A stretch of DNA of 64,000 nucleotides from JBDHBD01 sp039586095 (GTDB lineage: Bacteria > Gemmatimonadota > Gemmatimonadetes > Palauibacterales > Palauibacteraceae). Of this stretch, positions 8,198 through 16,604 are shown in pieces. Location of the stretch: contig JBDHLB010000009.1 in assembly GCA_039586095.1 (NCBI GenBank), positions 1 through 64,000 on the forward strand, read 5' to 3'. Each line of letters begins with the position of its first letter. Positions within the stretch are counted from its first letter, which is position 1. A program made the translations under genes and the position numbers. Below the pieces are notes generated by a model, which was not told the origin of the DNA, ran no database searches, and was given only the letters and a program-made list of their open reading frames with translations.

Positions 8198-8854
8198 TCA
8201 CGCCCCGTGCGAGCGGCCCTTTTGAATCGGGCGTGCCGGGCCATACGAGAAGAGCCAGACTCGGCCGAACTGGTTTGGCGCGACCTCGAGGCCGGTGGCC
8301 AGGTGGTAATCGAGCCCTTGCAGCACCGAGCGAAGGTAACGGCGAAGCAGCGGTAGCAGGTGCCAGCGATACAGAGCCCACCTCAAGGCCGAGGGATAGC
8401 CGAGGAAGGCGCTGGGCCAAATGCTGATGGCGAGCGCACTTTGTCCTTCGCCGGTGTCCACAAGCTCCCACCGGACGCGGCTGAGTGGCCACTCGGAGTT
8501 CCCGATCTCGAGTTCGTACCCGTGTCCTTCATCCCAGACCGTAAAACGTCGGTGGAGGACCAATCCACTAAGGTAGCGGATCGTGTCCTGCGCACCGACA
8601 CCGGGCCAGGCGGCGACCCGATTGTCGGCACAAAACGGATGATACCGGTTCACGACTCCCGGGGTGGCCATGATCTCCCATACCCGCGCGGCGGTGGCCC
8701 GCATCTTACCCGTCACCACAGCGGGCTTCCCTCCGGGGTCCGGGCTGTCAGCGCGCTGCCGCTCTACTACCGGCGCAGCTCGACACTCTAGCAGCTCGGG
8801 CACATCGGACGGGCGGGCCACCCGGGACCGAACGATCCCTGCCGAGGCGTTCAT
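8198..8854 (-). CDS. SRPBCC-fold protein (polyketide cyclase/START-like)
   Basis: A 218-residue cytoplasmic protein. The central region (KMRATAARVWEIMATPGVVN, YELEIGNSEWPLSRVRWELV) has the helix-grip arrangement of SRPBCC/Bet v1-like proteins that bind hydrophobic ligands in a cavity. The C-terminus has an amphipathic helix containing ALRWALYRWHLLPLLRRYL. The first roughly 45 residues are low in family similarity, and an internal GTG before TGKMRATAA could be the true start. It converges with the dehydrogenase-ankyrin gene. Function is not assignable beyond the fold. Confidence 0.65.
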   Translation of the reverse strand: MNASAGIVRSRVARPSDVPELLECRAAPVVERQRADSPDPGGKPAVVTGKMRATAARVWEIMATPGVVNRYHPFCADNRVAAWPGVGAQDTIRYLSGLVLHRRFTVWDEGHGYELEIGNSEWPLSRVRWELVDTGEGQSALAISIWPSAFLGYPSALRWALYRWHLLPLLRRYLRSVLQGLDYHLATGLEVAPNQFGRVWLFSYGPARPIQKGRSHGA

Positions 8855-8913
8855 TTCCCCACCACCTCTCAGCGAACGTGTTCGTCAATAGAGTGAGAGA
8901 CCCGCCGGAGCAC

Positions 8914-10632
8914 CTAGCGCGGCAAGGCCCTTGGCGTCTCAGCGCCAGTGAGGCGGTCTCGAGCGGAGTCACTGACGATATCCGCCAGGCGGCTGCTGAG
9001 CTCCTCCAGGTCGGTGCGCTTTGTCCGCGCTACGCCGCGAAAGATCGATCGGGCAAGCGTATACATTCCCCCGACCCACCCGGCCGCAAGCAGGAAGACT
9101 TCCACGCCGTAGCCCAGCACCCCCGTGGACAGGACTATGGCAATCGGCGGCACAGCCCCCGGACCCAGAACTACGGGGAAGACGGTCCACGCCAGTTCGT
9201 TGAGCCGCTCCTGCACGTGTATGCGCGTCTGCCCGCCGCGCGGAGTGACCCGCACTCGCACCGCACGCCGCTTACCGAGGGTGGGCTTCACCGCGCTCCA
9301 GTGGACGGAGCGACCCAGTGTGTCCACCCTTCCTTCCGCCGAGAGCGTCGCCTGTACTTCTTCGACGATATCCTCGAACGCAGAGTCGCTCACCTCGCCG
9401 TCCACCATGCGTTCAGATGCGATCAGCGTCGGACCGCCGAGCCAGAGTCGAGCCGCAGAAGCGAACGCGTCGGCGCCCTCCCCGAACTCGCTGGGGGATT
9501 GAGCTGCCTTACCGAACTCCAGCCTGCGTGCCGCTCGTTCGATGCGCTCGGGCGAGATGCCGACGTCGGCGGCGATCTGCTGAATCGTCGCGAGCGACAT
9601 TCCGCCTTCGGTCGGATGCGCCAACTCGTCTTCGGCCGCGCGCCGCACGATCTCCTCGACTTCGGCGTCGCTGTATCGCCGGACGACGCCCGCCGCGCCC
9701 GGCCTTGGCACCTGGTCGGTCGCTACCGCACCGTCGGCCGCCGGAACTGAGCCTTCCCCCGCGCCGCCCAGGCGCTCCTCGCCCTCGCCGGCACCGTGCT
9801 CGGCTCGGAGGGCGAGCAGGAACGCGTCGATGTTCTCGAGCCGATCGCGCGCGCGCATGGCGAGTGCACCCACGAGGGCTCGTTCGACGGATCCGCCGAG
9901 TTGCTCCATGCGCGCCTGCAAGCGCTCCGGCAAGCCGACGAACTTACCGAGCTGTACCGATTCTTCATCCGACTGCCACATGCTCGGCGGCTCGCCGAGC
10001 AACATCTCGTAGAGAACACACCCCAGGCTGTACACGTCCGTCCGGGCATCGAGATCACGCTCACCCACGGCTTGTTCGGGGCTCACGTATCCGGGGGTGC
10101 CCAGAGCCAGTCCGGTCCGGGTGAGCTTCTCGCCGCCGGCCGTGGTCAGAGCTCGTGCGATGCCGAAATCCGCGACCATGGGATGGCCTTCGGCGAACAG
10201 GATGTTCTCCGGCTTGATGTCGCGGTGCAGGATGCCCTGGCGATGAGCGTAACTCAACGCGTCTCCGACGTCCTCCATGATGTCGAGGGCCGCCGACGTC
10301 TCGATACGTGTCTCACGGCGAAGGCGTCTGCGAAGCGACTCGCCGTCGATGAACGGCATGACGTAGAAGAGGAACCCGGCCGCTTCTCCCGAATCATGAA
10401 GCGGGATGATGTGTGGGTGCGTGAGTCGCGCCGCGATCTCGATTTCCTTGAGGAAACGTTCCGCCCCGAGCGCTGCCGCGAGCGCCGGTTTGAGCACCTT
10501 GATGGCGACGTAGCGGCTGTGCCGCACGTCGCGGGCGAGGTACACGGTGGCCATACCGCCCTCGCCGATCTCTCGCTCGACTACATAGCGGTCACGGATT
10601 GCATCGCAGAAGGCTTCGGGAAGGTCGGACAT
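8914..10632 (-). CDS. Membrane-associated Ser/Thr protein kinase
   Basis: A 572-residue Hanks-type kinase. The glycine loop GEGGMATV, Lys45 in VAIK, HRDIKPEN (136-143) and DFG (155-157) with APE-like SPEQ are all present, so it should be active. After the kinase domain come an acidic linker and a conserved-looking module (YSDAEVEEIVRRAAE, IQQIAADVGISPERIERAAR) that I associate with Gemmatimonadota signalling proteins. A likely membrane segment lies near 490-535 (FPVVLGPGAVPPIAIVLSTG). There are no PASTA repeats. A perfect 11-bp inverted repeat sits just upstream of the ATG. The gene stands alone, and its targets are unknown. Confidence 0.93.
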   Translation of the reverse strand: MSDLPEAFCDAIRDRYVVEREIGEGGMATVYLARDVRHSRYVAIKVLKPALAAALGAERFLKEIEIAARLTHPHIIPLHDSGEAAGFLFYVMPFIDGESLRRRLRRETRIETSAALDIMEDVGDALSYAHRQGILHRDIKPENILFAEGHPMVADFGIARALTTAGGEKLTRTGLALGTPGYVSPEQAVGERDLDARTDVYSLGCVLYEMLLGEPPSMWQSDEESVQLGKFVGLPERLQARMEQLGGSVERALVGALAMRARDRLENIDAFLLALRAEHGAGEGEERLGGAGEGSVPAADGAVATDQVPRPGAAGVVRRYSDAEVEEIVRRAAEDELAHPTEGGMSLATIQQIAADVGISPERIERAARRLEFGKAAQSPSEFGEGADAFASAARLWLGGPTLIASERMVDGEVSDSAFEDIVEEVQATLSAEGRVDTLGRSVHWSAVKPTLGKRRAVRVRVTPRGGQTRIHVQERLNELAWTVFPVVLGPGAVPPIAIVLSTGVLGYGVEVFLLAAGWVGGMYTLARSIFRGVARTKRTDLEELSSRLADIVSDSARDRLTGAETPRALPR

Positions 10633-10642
10633 GCCGAAACAT

Positions 10643-10677
10643 ACGAGCGGAGGCGCACGACCGTCACCTCCGCTCGT
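10643..10677. terminator. Strong hairpin between APC-fusion gene and kinase gene
   Basis: A perfect 11-bp inverted repeat, ACGAGCGGAGG (10643-10653) and CCTCCGCTCGT (10667-10677), has a 13-nt loop. It lies 96 bp after the stop of the APC-EIIA gene and 10 bp before the kinase start, both on the minus strand. No clear U-tract follows. It may be a terminator for the transporter, a leader structure or an operator for the kinase. Confidence 0.5.
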
Positions 10678-10772
10678 AAGCGCCCGGCACTAGCGCTTCA
10701 ACGGGGTCCGAGCTGCCTCACCCGCCCATGCCGGGCCCCACACAATCCAACTCTTCCGCGCGATCCCACGGG

Positions 10773-12899
10773 TTACTCGAACTCTGGCTCGCGAAGCTCC
10801 CGAATATCGTCGGGCTCACCCACAATGCTCAAGCGGTCACCCAACTCGAGTATCGTGTCACCGTGTGGCACGACGATGCGACCGTGCCGTCGGATCAGGG
10901 CCACCAGAGCGCTTCGAGGCAAATGCACGTCGCGCAGAGGTCGGCCGGCCAGGGCGGACCACATACCATCCGGGTCGATCCGCAGCGTGACGAAACGATC
11001 GTGTCGGATGACCGCCGCACGAAGCGCGTTCTCTCCCTCGGCCGCATTCCAGTCGACCCAGAACTCTTTACTGTCGACCTGCTCCGCGATCGCTGCCAGC
11101 ATCCGCAGGTGCTGGGCGTTGTCTCCTCGCGGGCTGACCAGGAAGAAGACGGCGTGGACGGGTTCCGTGGAGTCCGGGGTGCGGTCCGGGTCGAGTTGTG
11201 CCTCGCCGCCGGGAGGAATGACAGGAATGCCCGTAAGGGAGCGGGCGAGCACGAGTTCCGGTCGCTCTGCGCCCGACGTGCGGAAGTGGGGTAGAGCGGC
11301 CCCGTGGGAGACCGGCGTAGCACCCGTCAGGCTGCCCCGGAGCAACTCCTCCGCGATGTGGTCTCTGCCGCCGCGCACCCGGTCAGCGAGTCGCTCGGCG
11401 GCCTCGCGCGTCGCCTCCTCGTAGGTCACCTCGCCGGCCAGATCGAGAACGAACGACCGGGCGACGACCTCTTCCAGCGGATCCTCCGCGCGCAGTCCTT
11501 TTTCCTTGAGGATGATCCGAAGCTCGCTATCCAGATCGACGTCTCGCCGTTGGCCCAGGCGCTCGAACCAGTGAAACACCGCGCCCTCACGCGTGATGTG
11601 AGCGCGAGCGTACCAGTGGTACCAGACGATCCCGACGGCCACGAGCGCTGCGGCAAACAGAATCGGGCCTATGCCCATGGCCGCGATGAGAAGAAACGGG
11701 GCTATGAAACCGACCACCTGGAGGAAGGGGTAAAGTGGCGCTCGATACCCGGGATCGTAGGCCGCCAGGCCGCTCTCCCGCATGATGATCACGGCCAGGC
11801 ACAGAAGCGCGAACACGAGAAGCTGAAACGTGCTGGCCAGCTTGGCGACGCTGAGCACATCCAGCGTCGACAGCGCGAGGATCGCGCACGCCACGGTGAG
11901 GAGGATCGCGAACGTCGGCGTTCGGAATCGGCCCAGATGACCCAGGAGCTCGGGCACCAGCCCGTCGCGCGCCATGGCCAGCGGATATCGAGACGCAGAG
12001 AGGATCGCCGCATTCGCGGCCGATGCCAGCGCGGCCAGCGCCGGTAGGATGATGGCCGGGATCAGGAGCCAGCGTGGTATGCGCGCGAAGATCGCGGCAC
12101 CGGCACTGGCCACGGGTGTGAGGTCGCCGTGCAGGAGGTCGGGTTCGACCGTGGCCACCATCAGAAAGACGCCGATCGCGTAGATCACGGCGGCGGTGAG
12201 CAGGGCGAGGATCATGCCCAGCGGAATGTTACGCTCCGGGTCCTTCACCTCCTCGGAGAGACTCGCCACTTTCGTGAGTCCCGCGTAAGAGATGAAGACG
12301 AGGCCGGCCGTAGCCGCCAGCCCTTCGACGCCCGTGGCGAAGAACGGCGTCATTCGGGCCTGGAGTGTGCCCTCTCGCCCGAGCTGCAACGCAGACAGCG
12401 AGCCACCGATCAGGAAGACCGCGAGGAAGCCGAGCACGGACAGCACCAGGTACCGTTGCACTCGTCCCGATACGCCGGTGCCGAAGTACGCCAGGAGACC
12501 GACGAGCAGTGTCAGGCCGATCGCGACCGGTCGGTAGGGGAGGTGAACCAGGATCGCCAGGTAGGCCCCCAGACCGATCAGCGCGAACGCGGCTTTGAGC
12601 ACAAGCACGAGCCACGTTCCGATCCCGCCGACCGTTCCGATGATCGGGCCCAGGCTCCGATCGAGGAAGTAGTAGGTGCCCCCAGCCCGCGGCATGGCGG
12701 AGGCCAGCTCCGACTGGCTGAGCATCGCGGGGACCATCAGAGCGCTGCCCACGAGATAGGCGACGACCACGGCCGGACCGGCGATGGACGACGCCAGACC
12801 CGGGAGCAGGAAGAAGCCGGAGCTCAACATCGGTCCGAGCGCCAGCACGTAGACGTCCCGGAATTCCAGTGCTTTCTTCAGCCGAGTCTGGCTGTGCAT
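10773..12899 (-). CDS. APC-family transporter fused to EIIA-like and RCK_C domains
   Basis: About 708 residues. The N-terminal about 420 residues form a 12-helix APC amino acid permease (MLSSGFFLLPGLASSIAGPA, SEEVKDPERNIPLGM). A soluble tail follows with a PTS EIIA (fructose/mannitol type) fold whose active-site His lies in GAALPHFR, then a TrkA/RCK C-terminal domain (GRPLRDVHLPRSALVALIRR, ILELGDRLSIVGEPDD). The tail suggests gating by phosphorylation or ligand binding. ATG 12899 is chosen because permease homology starts right after it; an in-frame GTG at 12953 adds 18 residues. Transport substrate is unknown. It is divergent from the opine-dehydrogenase-like gene across a 232-bp gap. Confidence 0.88.
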   Translation of the reverse strand: MHSQTRLKKALEFRDVYVLALGPMLSSGFFLLPGLASSIAGPAVVVAYLVGSALMVPAMLSQSELASAMPRAGGTYYFLDRSLGPIIGTVGGIGTWLVLVLKAAFALIGLGAYLAILVHLPYRPVAIGLTLLVGLLAYFGTGVSGRVQRYLVLSVLGFLAVFLIGGSLSALQLGREGTLQARMTPFFATGVEGLAATAGLVFISYAGLTKVASLSEEVKDPERNIPLGMILALLTAAVIYAIGVFLMVATVEPDLLHGDLTPVASAGAAIFARIPRWLLIPAIILPALAALASAANAAILSASRYPLAMARDGLVPELLGHLGRFRTPTFAILLTVACAILALSTLDVLSVAKLASTFQLLVFALLCLAVIIMRESGLAAYDPGYRAPLYPFLQVVGFIAPFLLIAAMGIGPILFAAALVAVGIVWYHWYARAHITREGAVFHWFERLGQRRDVDLDSELRIILKEKGLRAEDPLEEVVARSFVLDLAGEVTYEEATREAAERLADRVRGGRDHIAEELLRGSLTGATPVSHGAALPHFRTSGAERPELVLARSLTGIPVIPPGGEAQLDPDRTPDSTEPVHAVFFLVSPRGDNAQHLRMLAAIAEQVDSKEFWVDWNAAEGENALRAAVIRHDRFVTLRIDPDGMWSALAGRPLRDVHLPRSALVALIRRHGRIVVPHGDTILELGDRLSIVGEPDDIRELREPEFE

Positions 12900-13131
12900 G
12901 CGAAGGTCAGCGCTCCGCTTCCCGGGGAGACGTCCTGCTCGAGTCGATCGCACACCCTACGGAACCGGGACCGCGATTTCCAATCGAGATGTGCCAGCGG
13001 CAGCGAGCGTCAGTCACGGAGAGCGTCAGGTGCACAGAGCGAGGGACACCTGTTGTCACGAGTGCGCCAGAATGAAAAGGTGATACGATTGGTGGTCGCG
13101 TTGCCACGCTGGACGGAATAGGAGCGAAACG

Positions 13132-14214
13132 GTGAAGATCGCAGTACTCGGCTCAGGGGCCGGTGGCACGGCCGTCGGCTTTGACTGGTCGGCGCACGGT
13201 CACGACGTATCCCTCTTCGACTTCGAGCCGTTCCCGGACAACGTGCGTCACATTGCCGAGTCCCGCCGAATCGAGGCCGAAGGCGATCTGCAGGGCTCAG
13301 CTCCGATCGCGTATGCCGGCCATGAGCTCGAAACGGTATTGCGCGGAGCCGAACTCGTGTTCGTGGTGGGCCCCGCGTTCGCGACACGACCCTTCGCGGC
13401 CGCGTGTGCCCCGCTGCTCGAGGCGGGGCAGGAGATCGTGGTGTGCCCCGGCTCCACGGGCGGTGCCCTGGCCTTCAAGCAGGCAGCCGGCCTCGAGGTC
13501 GCGTCGGACGAGGTCCGCGTGTCCGAAACCTCGACGCTCCCGTACGCCGTACGCCTCACCGAGCCGGGGCGCATTCGCGTGTTTCTCAAGCTCTCCGGCG
13601 GCTTCTTCGTGGCGACGCTCCCCGCGCGGCACACCGCGCGAACGCTCGGCCTGCTGCAGACGGTGTATCCCGGGCTCGAGCCGGCCCGCAACGTCCTCCA
13701 GACGACGCTCCAGAATGCGAACCCGGTGATCCACCCGGCCGTCACGCTGCTCAACACAGCGCTGCTCGAGCGCACGGGCGGCGACTTCCTCTTTTACGAA
13801 GAGGGTGTGACACCGGCGGTGGGGCGCTTGATCGAAGCGGTGGATCGGGAGAGGATCGCGATCGGGGAGGCTCTGGGGATCGAGGTCGTTCCCGATCCGG
13901 AGCTCAGTCTCCGACAGGGCTACATGACGGACGCCTCGTACGAGGACGGGTACCGCACGGCGCCCGGCTTCCGGGGGATCAAAGCCCAGTCGAGCCTCGA
14001 TCACCGGTACCTCAACGAGGATGTGGGCTACGGGCTCGTGTTTCTCGCCGAGCTCGGGCGGCAGCTGCGCGTGGCGACCCCCGTCATGGACTCGGTGATC
14101 GCCCTCACGTCCCGGCTCATGAGCCGGGACTATCGTGCGGACGCGCCGCACACGCCCGCCACGCTCGGCATCGCGGGCCTGGACGCGCCCGCCCTGGTGG
14201 AGCGGGTGTCCTGA
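13132..14214 (+). CDS. NAD(P)-dependent octopine/opine-dehydrogenase-family oxidoreductase
   Basis: A 360-residue soluble enzyme. The N-terminus is a Rossmann fold (KIAVLGSGAGGTAVGFDWSA) and the C-terminal half matches the octopine dehydrogenase helical domain (NANPVIHPAVTLLNTALLER with the family His). Members reduce imines formed between an alpha-keto acid and an amine, but many homologues are uncharacterised, so opine formation is only a family-level guess. The GTG start at 13132 is preceded by AGGAGCG. Its 3' end faces the beta-barrel gene with only 3 bp between stops. Confidence 0.82.
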   Translation: MKIAVLGSGAGGTAVGFDWSAHGHDVSLFDFEPFPDNVRHIAESRRIEAEGDLQGSAPIAYAGHELETVLRGAELVFVVGPAFATRPFAAACAPLLEAGQEIVVCPGSTGGALAFKQAAGLEVASDEVRVSETSTLPYAVRLTEPGRIRVFLKLSGGFFVATLPARHTARTLGLLQTVYPGLEPARNVLQTTLQNANPVIHPAVTLLNTALLERTGGDFLFYEEGVTPAVGRLIEAVDRERIAIGEALGIEVVPDPELSLRQGYMTDASYEDGYRTAPGFRGIKAQSSLDHRYLNEDVGYGLVFLAELGRQLRVATPVMDSVIALTSRLMSRDYRADAPHTPATLGIAGLDAPALVERVS

Positions 14215-14217
14215 GCG

Positions 14218-14967
14218 TCAGTCCTCCGTCTGTTCCTGCTCGTCCTCATCAGGCGTCTGGATGAACGGCAAGCTCACGAAGAACTGGAAGACCGAGTTCC
14301 TGACGGCGTCACCCGGGTTGTCCTGGATGATGTCCGTCAGCCCCTGTGCGTAGCGGGCATGTACGTTCAGCCCCTTTCCCGCACGGGCGTTGCCCAGGCT
14401 GTAGACCACTTCAAACGCCCAGCCGAAGTCGAACGTGTTCCAGCTCAGCTGCGACTCCTGGGCAAGCTGTAGCTCGTCGTCCTCCTGAATCTCCCTGTCG
14501 TAGACGTTGCTGGCTCCGGTCCGTATGCCGACGTACGGTCCCGTTCCCACCCTGAACTGGTCGGCCACCTGGTACTGTGCGATGACCGGAATGTCGATGT
14601 AGCTGAGGTCCATTCTGGACTCATCCGGGGGCGCGATGAGCTCATCCAGATCCGCGTTTCCTGTGGGGAGATACGGAATGTCGTTGGCCCCTTTTCGAGA
14701 CAGCGGGGCGAACTCGGGCACCAGATACAGCCGATTACCCAGTTTGATCGTCGCCAGCAGGCCGAAATTGAATCCGAGACTCCGACTCGTGTCATCGAAC
14801 CCGGAGATGTCGGCCAGGTTTGCGCCCGCCTTGAGGCTGAAGTGGAAGTTCTCACTGGCCACTTTGTCCCCGAACAGCAGCACGAGCAACGCTGCCTGGG
14901 CATTACACGGCGTCGCGTACAGGCACAACATGATGAGGCTAAGGCACAGCCACCTGAGCTTCTTCAT
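14218..14967 (-). CDS. PorT-like outer-membrane beta-barrel protein
   Basis: A 249-residue protein with a Sec signal peptide (MKKLRWLCLSLIMLCLYATP, cleaved near CNAQA). The body consists of amphipathic beta strands typical of the 8-strand outer membrane beta-barrel/PorT families (FHFSLKAGANLADISGF, LGFNFGLLATIKLGNRLYLV, FQFFVSLPF). It probably resides in the outer membrane. The tail is acidic (DEDEQEQTED). There is no operon partner on the same strand, as the next minus gene starts at 16341. Function is unknown beyond the fold. Confidence 0.78.
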   Translation of the reverse strand: MKKLRWLCLSLIMLCLYATPCNAQAALLVLLFGDKVASENFHFSLKAGANLADISGFDDTSRSLGFNFGLLATIKLGNRLYLVPEFAPLSRKGANDIPYLPTGNADLDELIAPPDESRMDLSYIDIPVIAQYQVADQFRVGTGPYVGIRTGASNVYDREIQEDDELQLAQESQLSWNTFDFGWAFEVVYSLGNARAGKGLNVHARYAQGLTDIIQDNPGDAVRNSVFQFFVSLPFIQTPDEDEQEQTED

Positions 14968-15033
14968 CTCTTCTTGCCTCCGTTTCGTTGGATGTCGGCA
15001 GGGCTCGGCGCTCGAGCGAAGCCTCGAAGGGGT

Positions 15034-16341
15034 TCAGCCACCGGTGATGAAGGAGCGATCGAGCGCTGCCACAGACGGTACGCCATGCAACTGCATCGCG
15101 AGACGGAGCTCAGCCCGCAGGATCTCCAGCACCTTCTCCACGCCTTCCTGGCCGAACGCGGCCAGGCCCCAGATGTACGGCCGGCCGATGCAGATGGCAT
15201 CGGCGCCCAGGGCGAGCGCTTTGAGCACATCGGTGCCGCGGCGGAACCCACCATCGATGAGCACGGGAATTCGACCGCCTACGGCATCCACGACCTCCGG
15301 CAAGCTCTCGATCGTGCTCCGCCCGCTCGCCTCCGCCCGACCCCCGTGGTTCGAGACGACGACGGCGTCCGCGCCGTACTCCACGCACCGCCGAGCGTCG
15401 TCGTCCCGGACGATTCCCTTCACGACGATCTGCATGTCGGTCGTGTCTCTGAGCCGCCCGATGAACTCCCAGGTCATGGACGGCGTGCCAAAGTAGACGC
15501 GGCTCATGTCGAGTCCGTCGAACATCGGCTTACGACGCAGCCACCCCGTCGGCATGTTCATCGGATCGTCGTCCCCCGGTGCCGCCTCGTGGCATTCTTC
15601 GCAGTCGCGCGGGTCCTTCCGGATGTAGCGCTCCAGCGTCTCGCGATTGCTGTCGACGGGCAGATCGACTGTCAGCACCAGGGCCTGGCACCCGGCATCC
15701 TCGGCCCGGCGAACAAGCTTTTCGCCCACCGTCCAGCTCGACGTGGGATACAGCTGATACCAGACGGGCCGGCTGCGAGCGGCGTTCACGTCCTCCACCG
15801 ATGTCGTGGTGACCGTAGAGAGGATCTGGTGGTGGCCGGCCGCGGCCGAAGCCCGGGCCGCCGCGAGCTCTCCTTCGGCATGAAAGGCTTTCTGACTGCC
15901 GACCGGCGCGAGAACGATCGGCGTGTCCCATCGCTCACCCAGCAGATCCACGCTCAGGTCGATCTCGGACACGTCGACCAGCCTGCGCGCTCGCAGGTCG
16001 AAGCGCTCGAAGCCATCCCGGTTGGCCCGCAGCGTCTCGTCGCCATCCACGCCGGTGGCGAGATATCCGTAGTGTGCCGGCGGCAGGACCTGCTCGGCTA
16101 CCGCCTGGAAATCGAACACGTTGATCGCGTCGTCCGGAGAGGCTATGCGGTCGGCCAGTTCCCGCACGACGTCCTCCGGGAGCTTCGACCCCCGCGGCGC
16201 GCCCTCCGGCACAGCGCCCTCCGGAAGCGTCCAGGCCGAATCCGGACTCGTACACGCCTGAAACCCGACCAACGACAGCAGCGGGCTGCCGGCGAGGAAA
16301 CGGAGGAACGTGCGCCGGGATGGATACTTCATTTCGTCCAT
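15034..16341 (-). CDS. Tat-exported FMN-dependent 2-hydroxy-acid dehydrogenase/oxidase
   Basis: A 435-residue member of the lactate/glycolate oxidase family, which oxidises L-2-hydroxy acids with FMN. The (beta/alpha)8 barrel carries PIVLAPVG, WYQLYP, TVDLPV, the catalytic SNHGGR and the FMN-phosphate segment VLIDGGFRRGTDVLKALALG. The N-terminus has a twin-arginine signal (PSRRTFLRFLAG followed by a hydrophobic stretch and Cys), so the enzyme appears exported and perhaps lipid-anchored. ATG 16341 has AGGAG 7 nt upstream; the frame extends further 5' but without homology. After the active site, EASGRSTIESLPE replaces the more usual LDG-type sequence. The electron acceptor is not evident from the context. 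Confidence 0.9.
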   Translation of the reverse strand: MDEMKYPSRRTFLRFLAGSPLLSLVGFQACTSPDSAWTLPEGAVPEGAPRGSKLPEDVVRELADRIASPDDAINVFDFQAVAEQVLPPAHYGYLATGVDGDETLRANRDGFERFDLRARRLVDVSEIDLSVDLLGERWDTPIVLAPVGSQKAFHAEGELAAARASAAAGHHQILSTVTTTSVEDVNAARSRPVWYQLYPTSSWTVGEKLVRRAEDAGCQALVLTVDLPVDSNRETLERYIRKDPRDCEECHEAAPGDDDPMNMPTGWLRRKPMFDGLDMSRVYFGTPSMTWEFIGRLRDTTDMQIVVKGIVRDDDARRCVEYGADAVVVSNHGGRAEASGRSTIESLPEVVDAVGGRIPVLIDGGFRRGTDVLKALALGADAICIGRPYIWGLAAFGQEGVEKVLEILRAELRLAMQLHGVPSVAALDRSFITGG

Positions 16342-16604
16342 TGTGGGTCTCCTGCCTGGATCTCGTGCCTGGATCACCTGGTCGCGGCGAAGCCCCATGA
16401 TGCGCAGACGCTCATGGCCGATGCCAGTCCGGGCAGCAGGCCTGCCATCCGTCCGAATCGACGCAGCCGTCACGCCCCGAAACGGCGGGACAGTCGAAAA
16501 ATCATTAAACTGTATTGTCGTACCTTGAACACTCGCTGATCGCGAATCGACAGCGCATTCGCGTTTTCGTCCCGAGCAGGGCAACACGCCCGAGGAGATC
16601 GTGA

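Noticed and set aside
14842..16539. 565-codon open frame on the plus strand
   Set aside because: Antisense to the FMN-dependent hydroxyacid dehydrogenase; the translation is compositionally biased.
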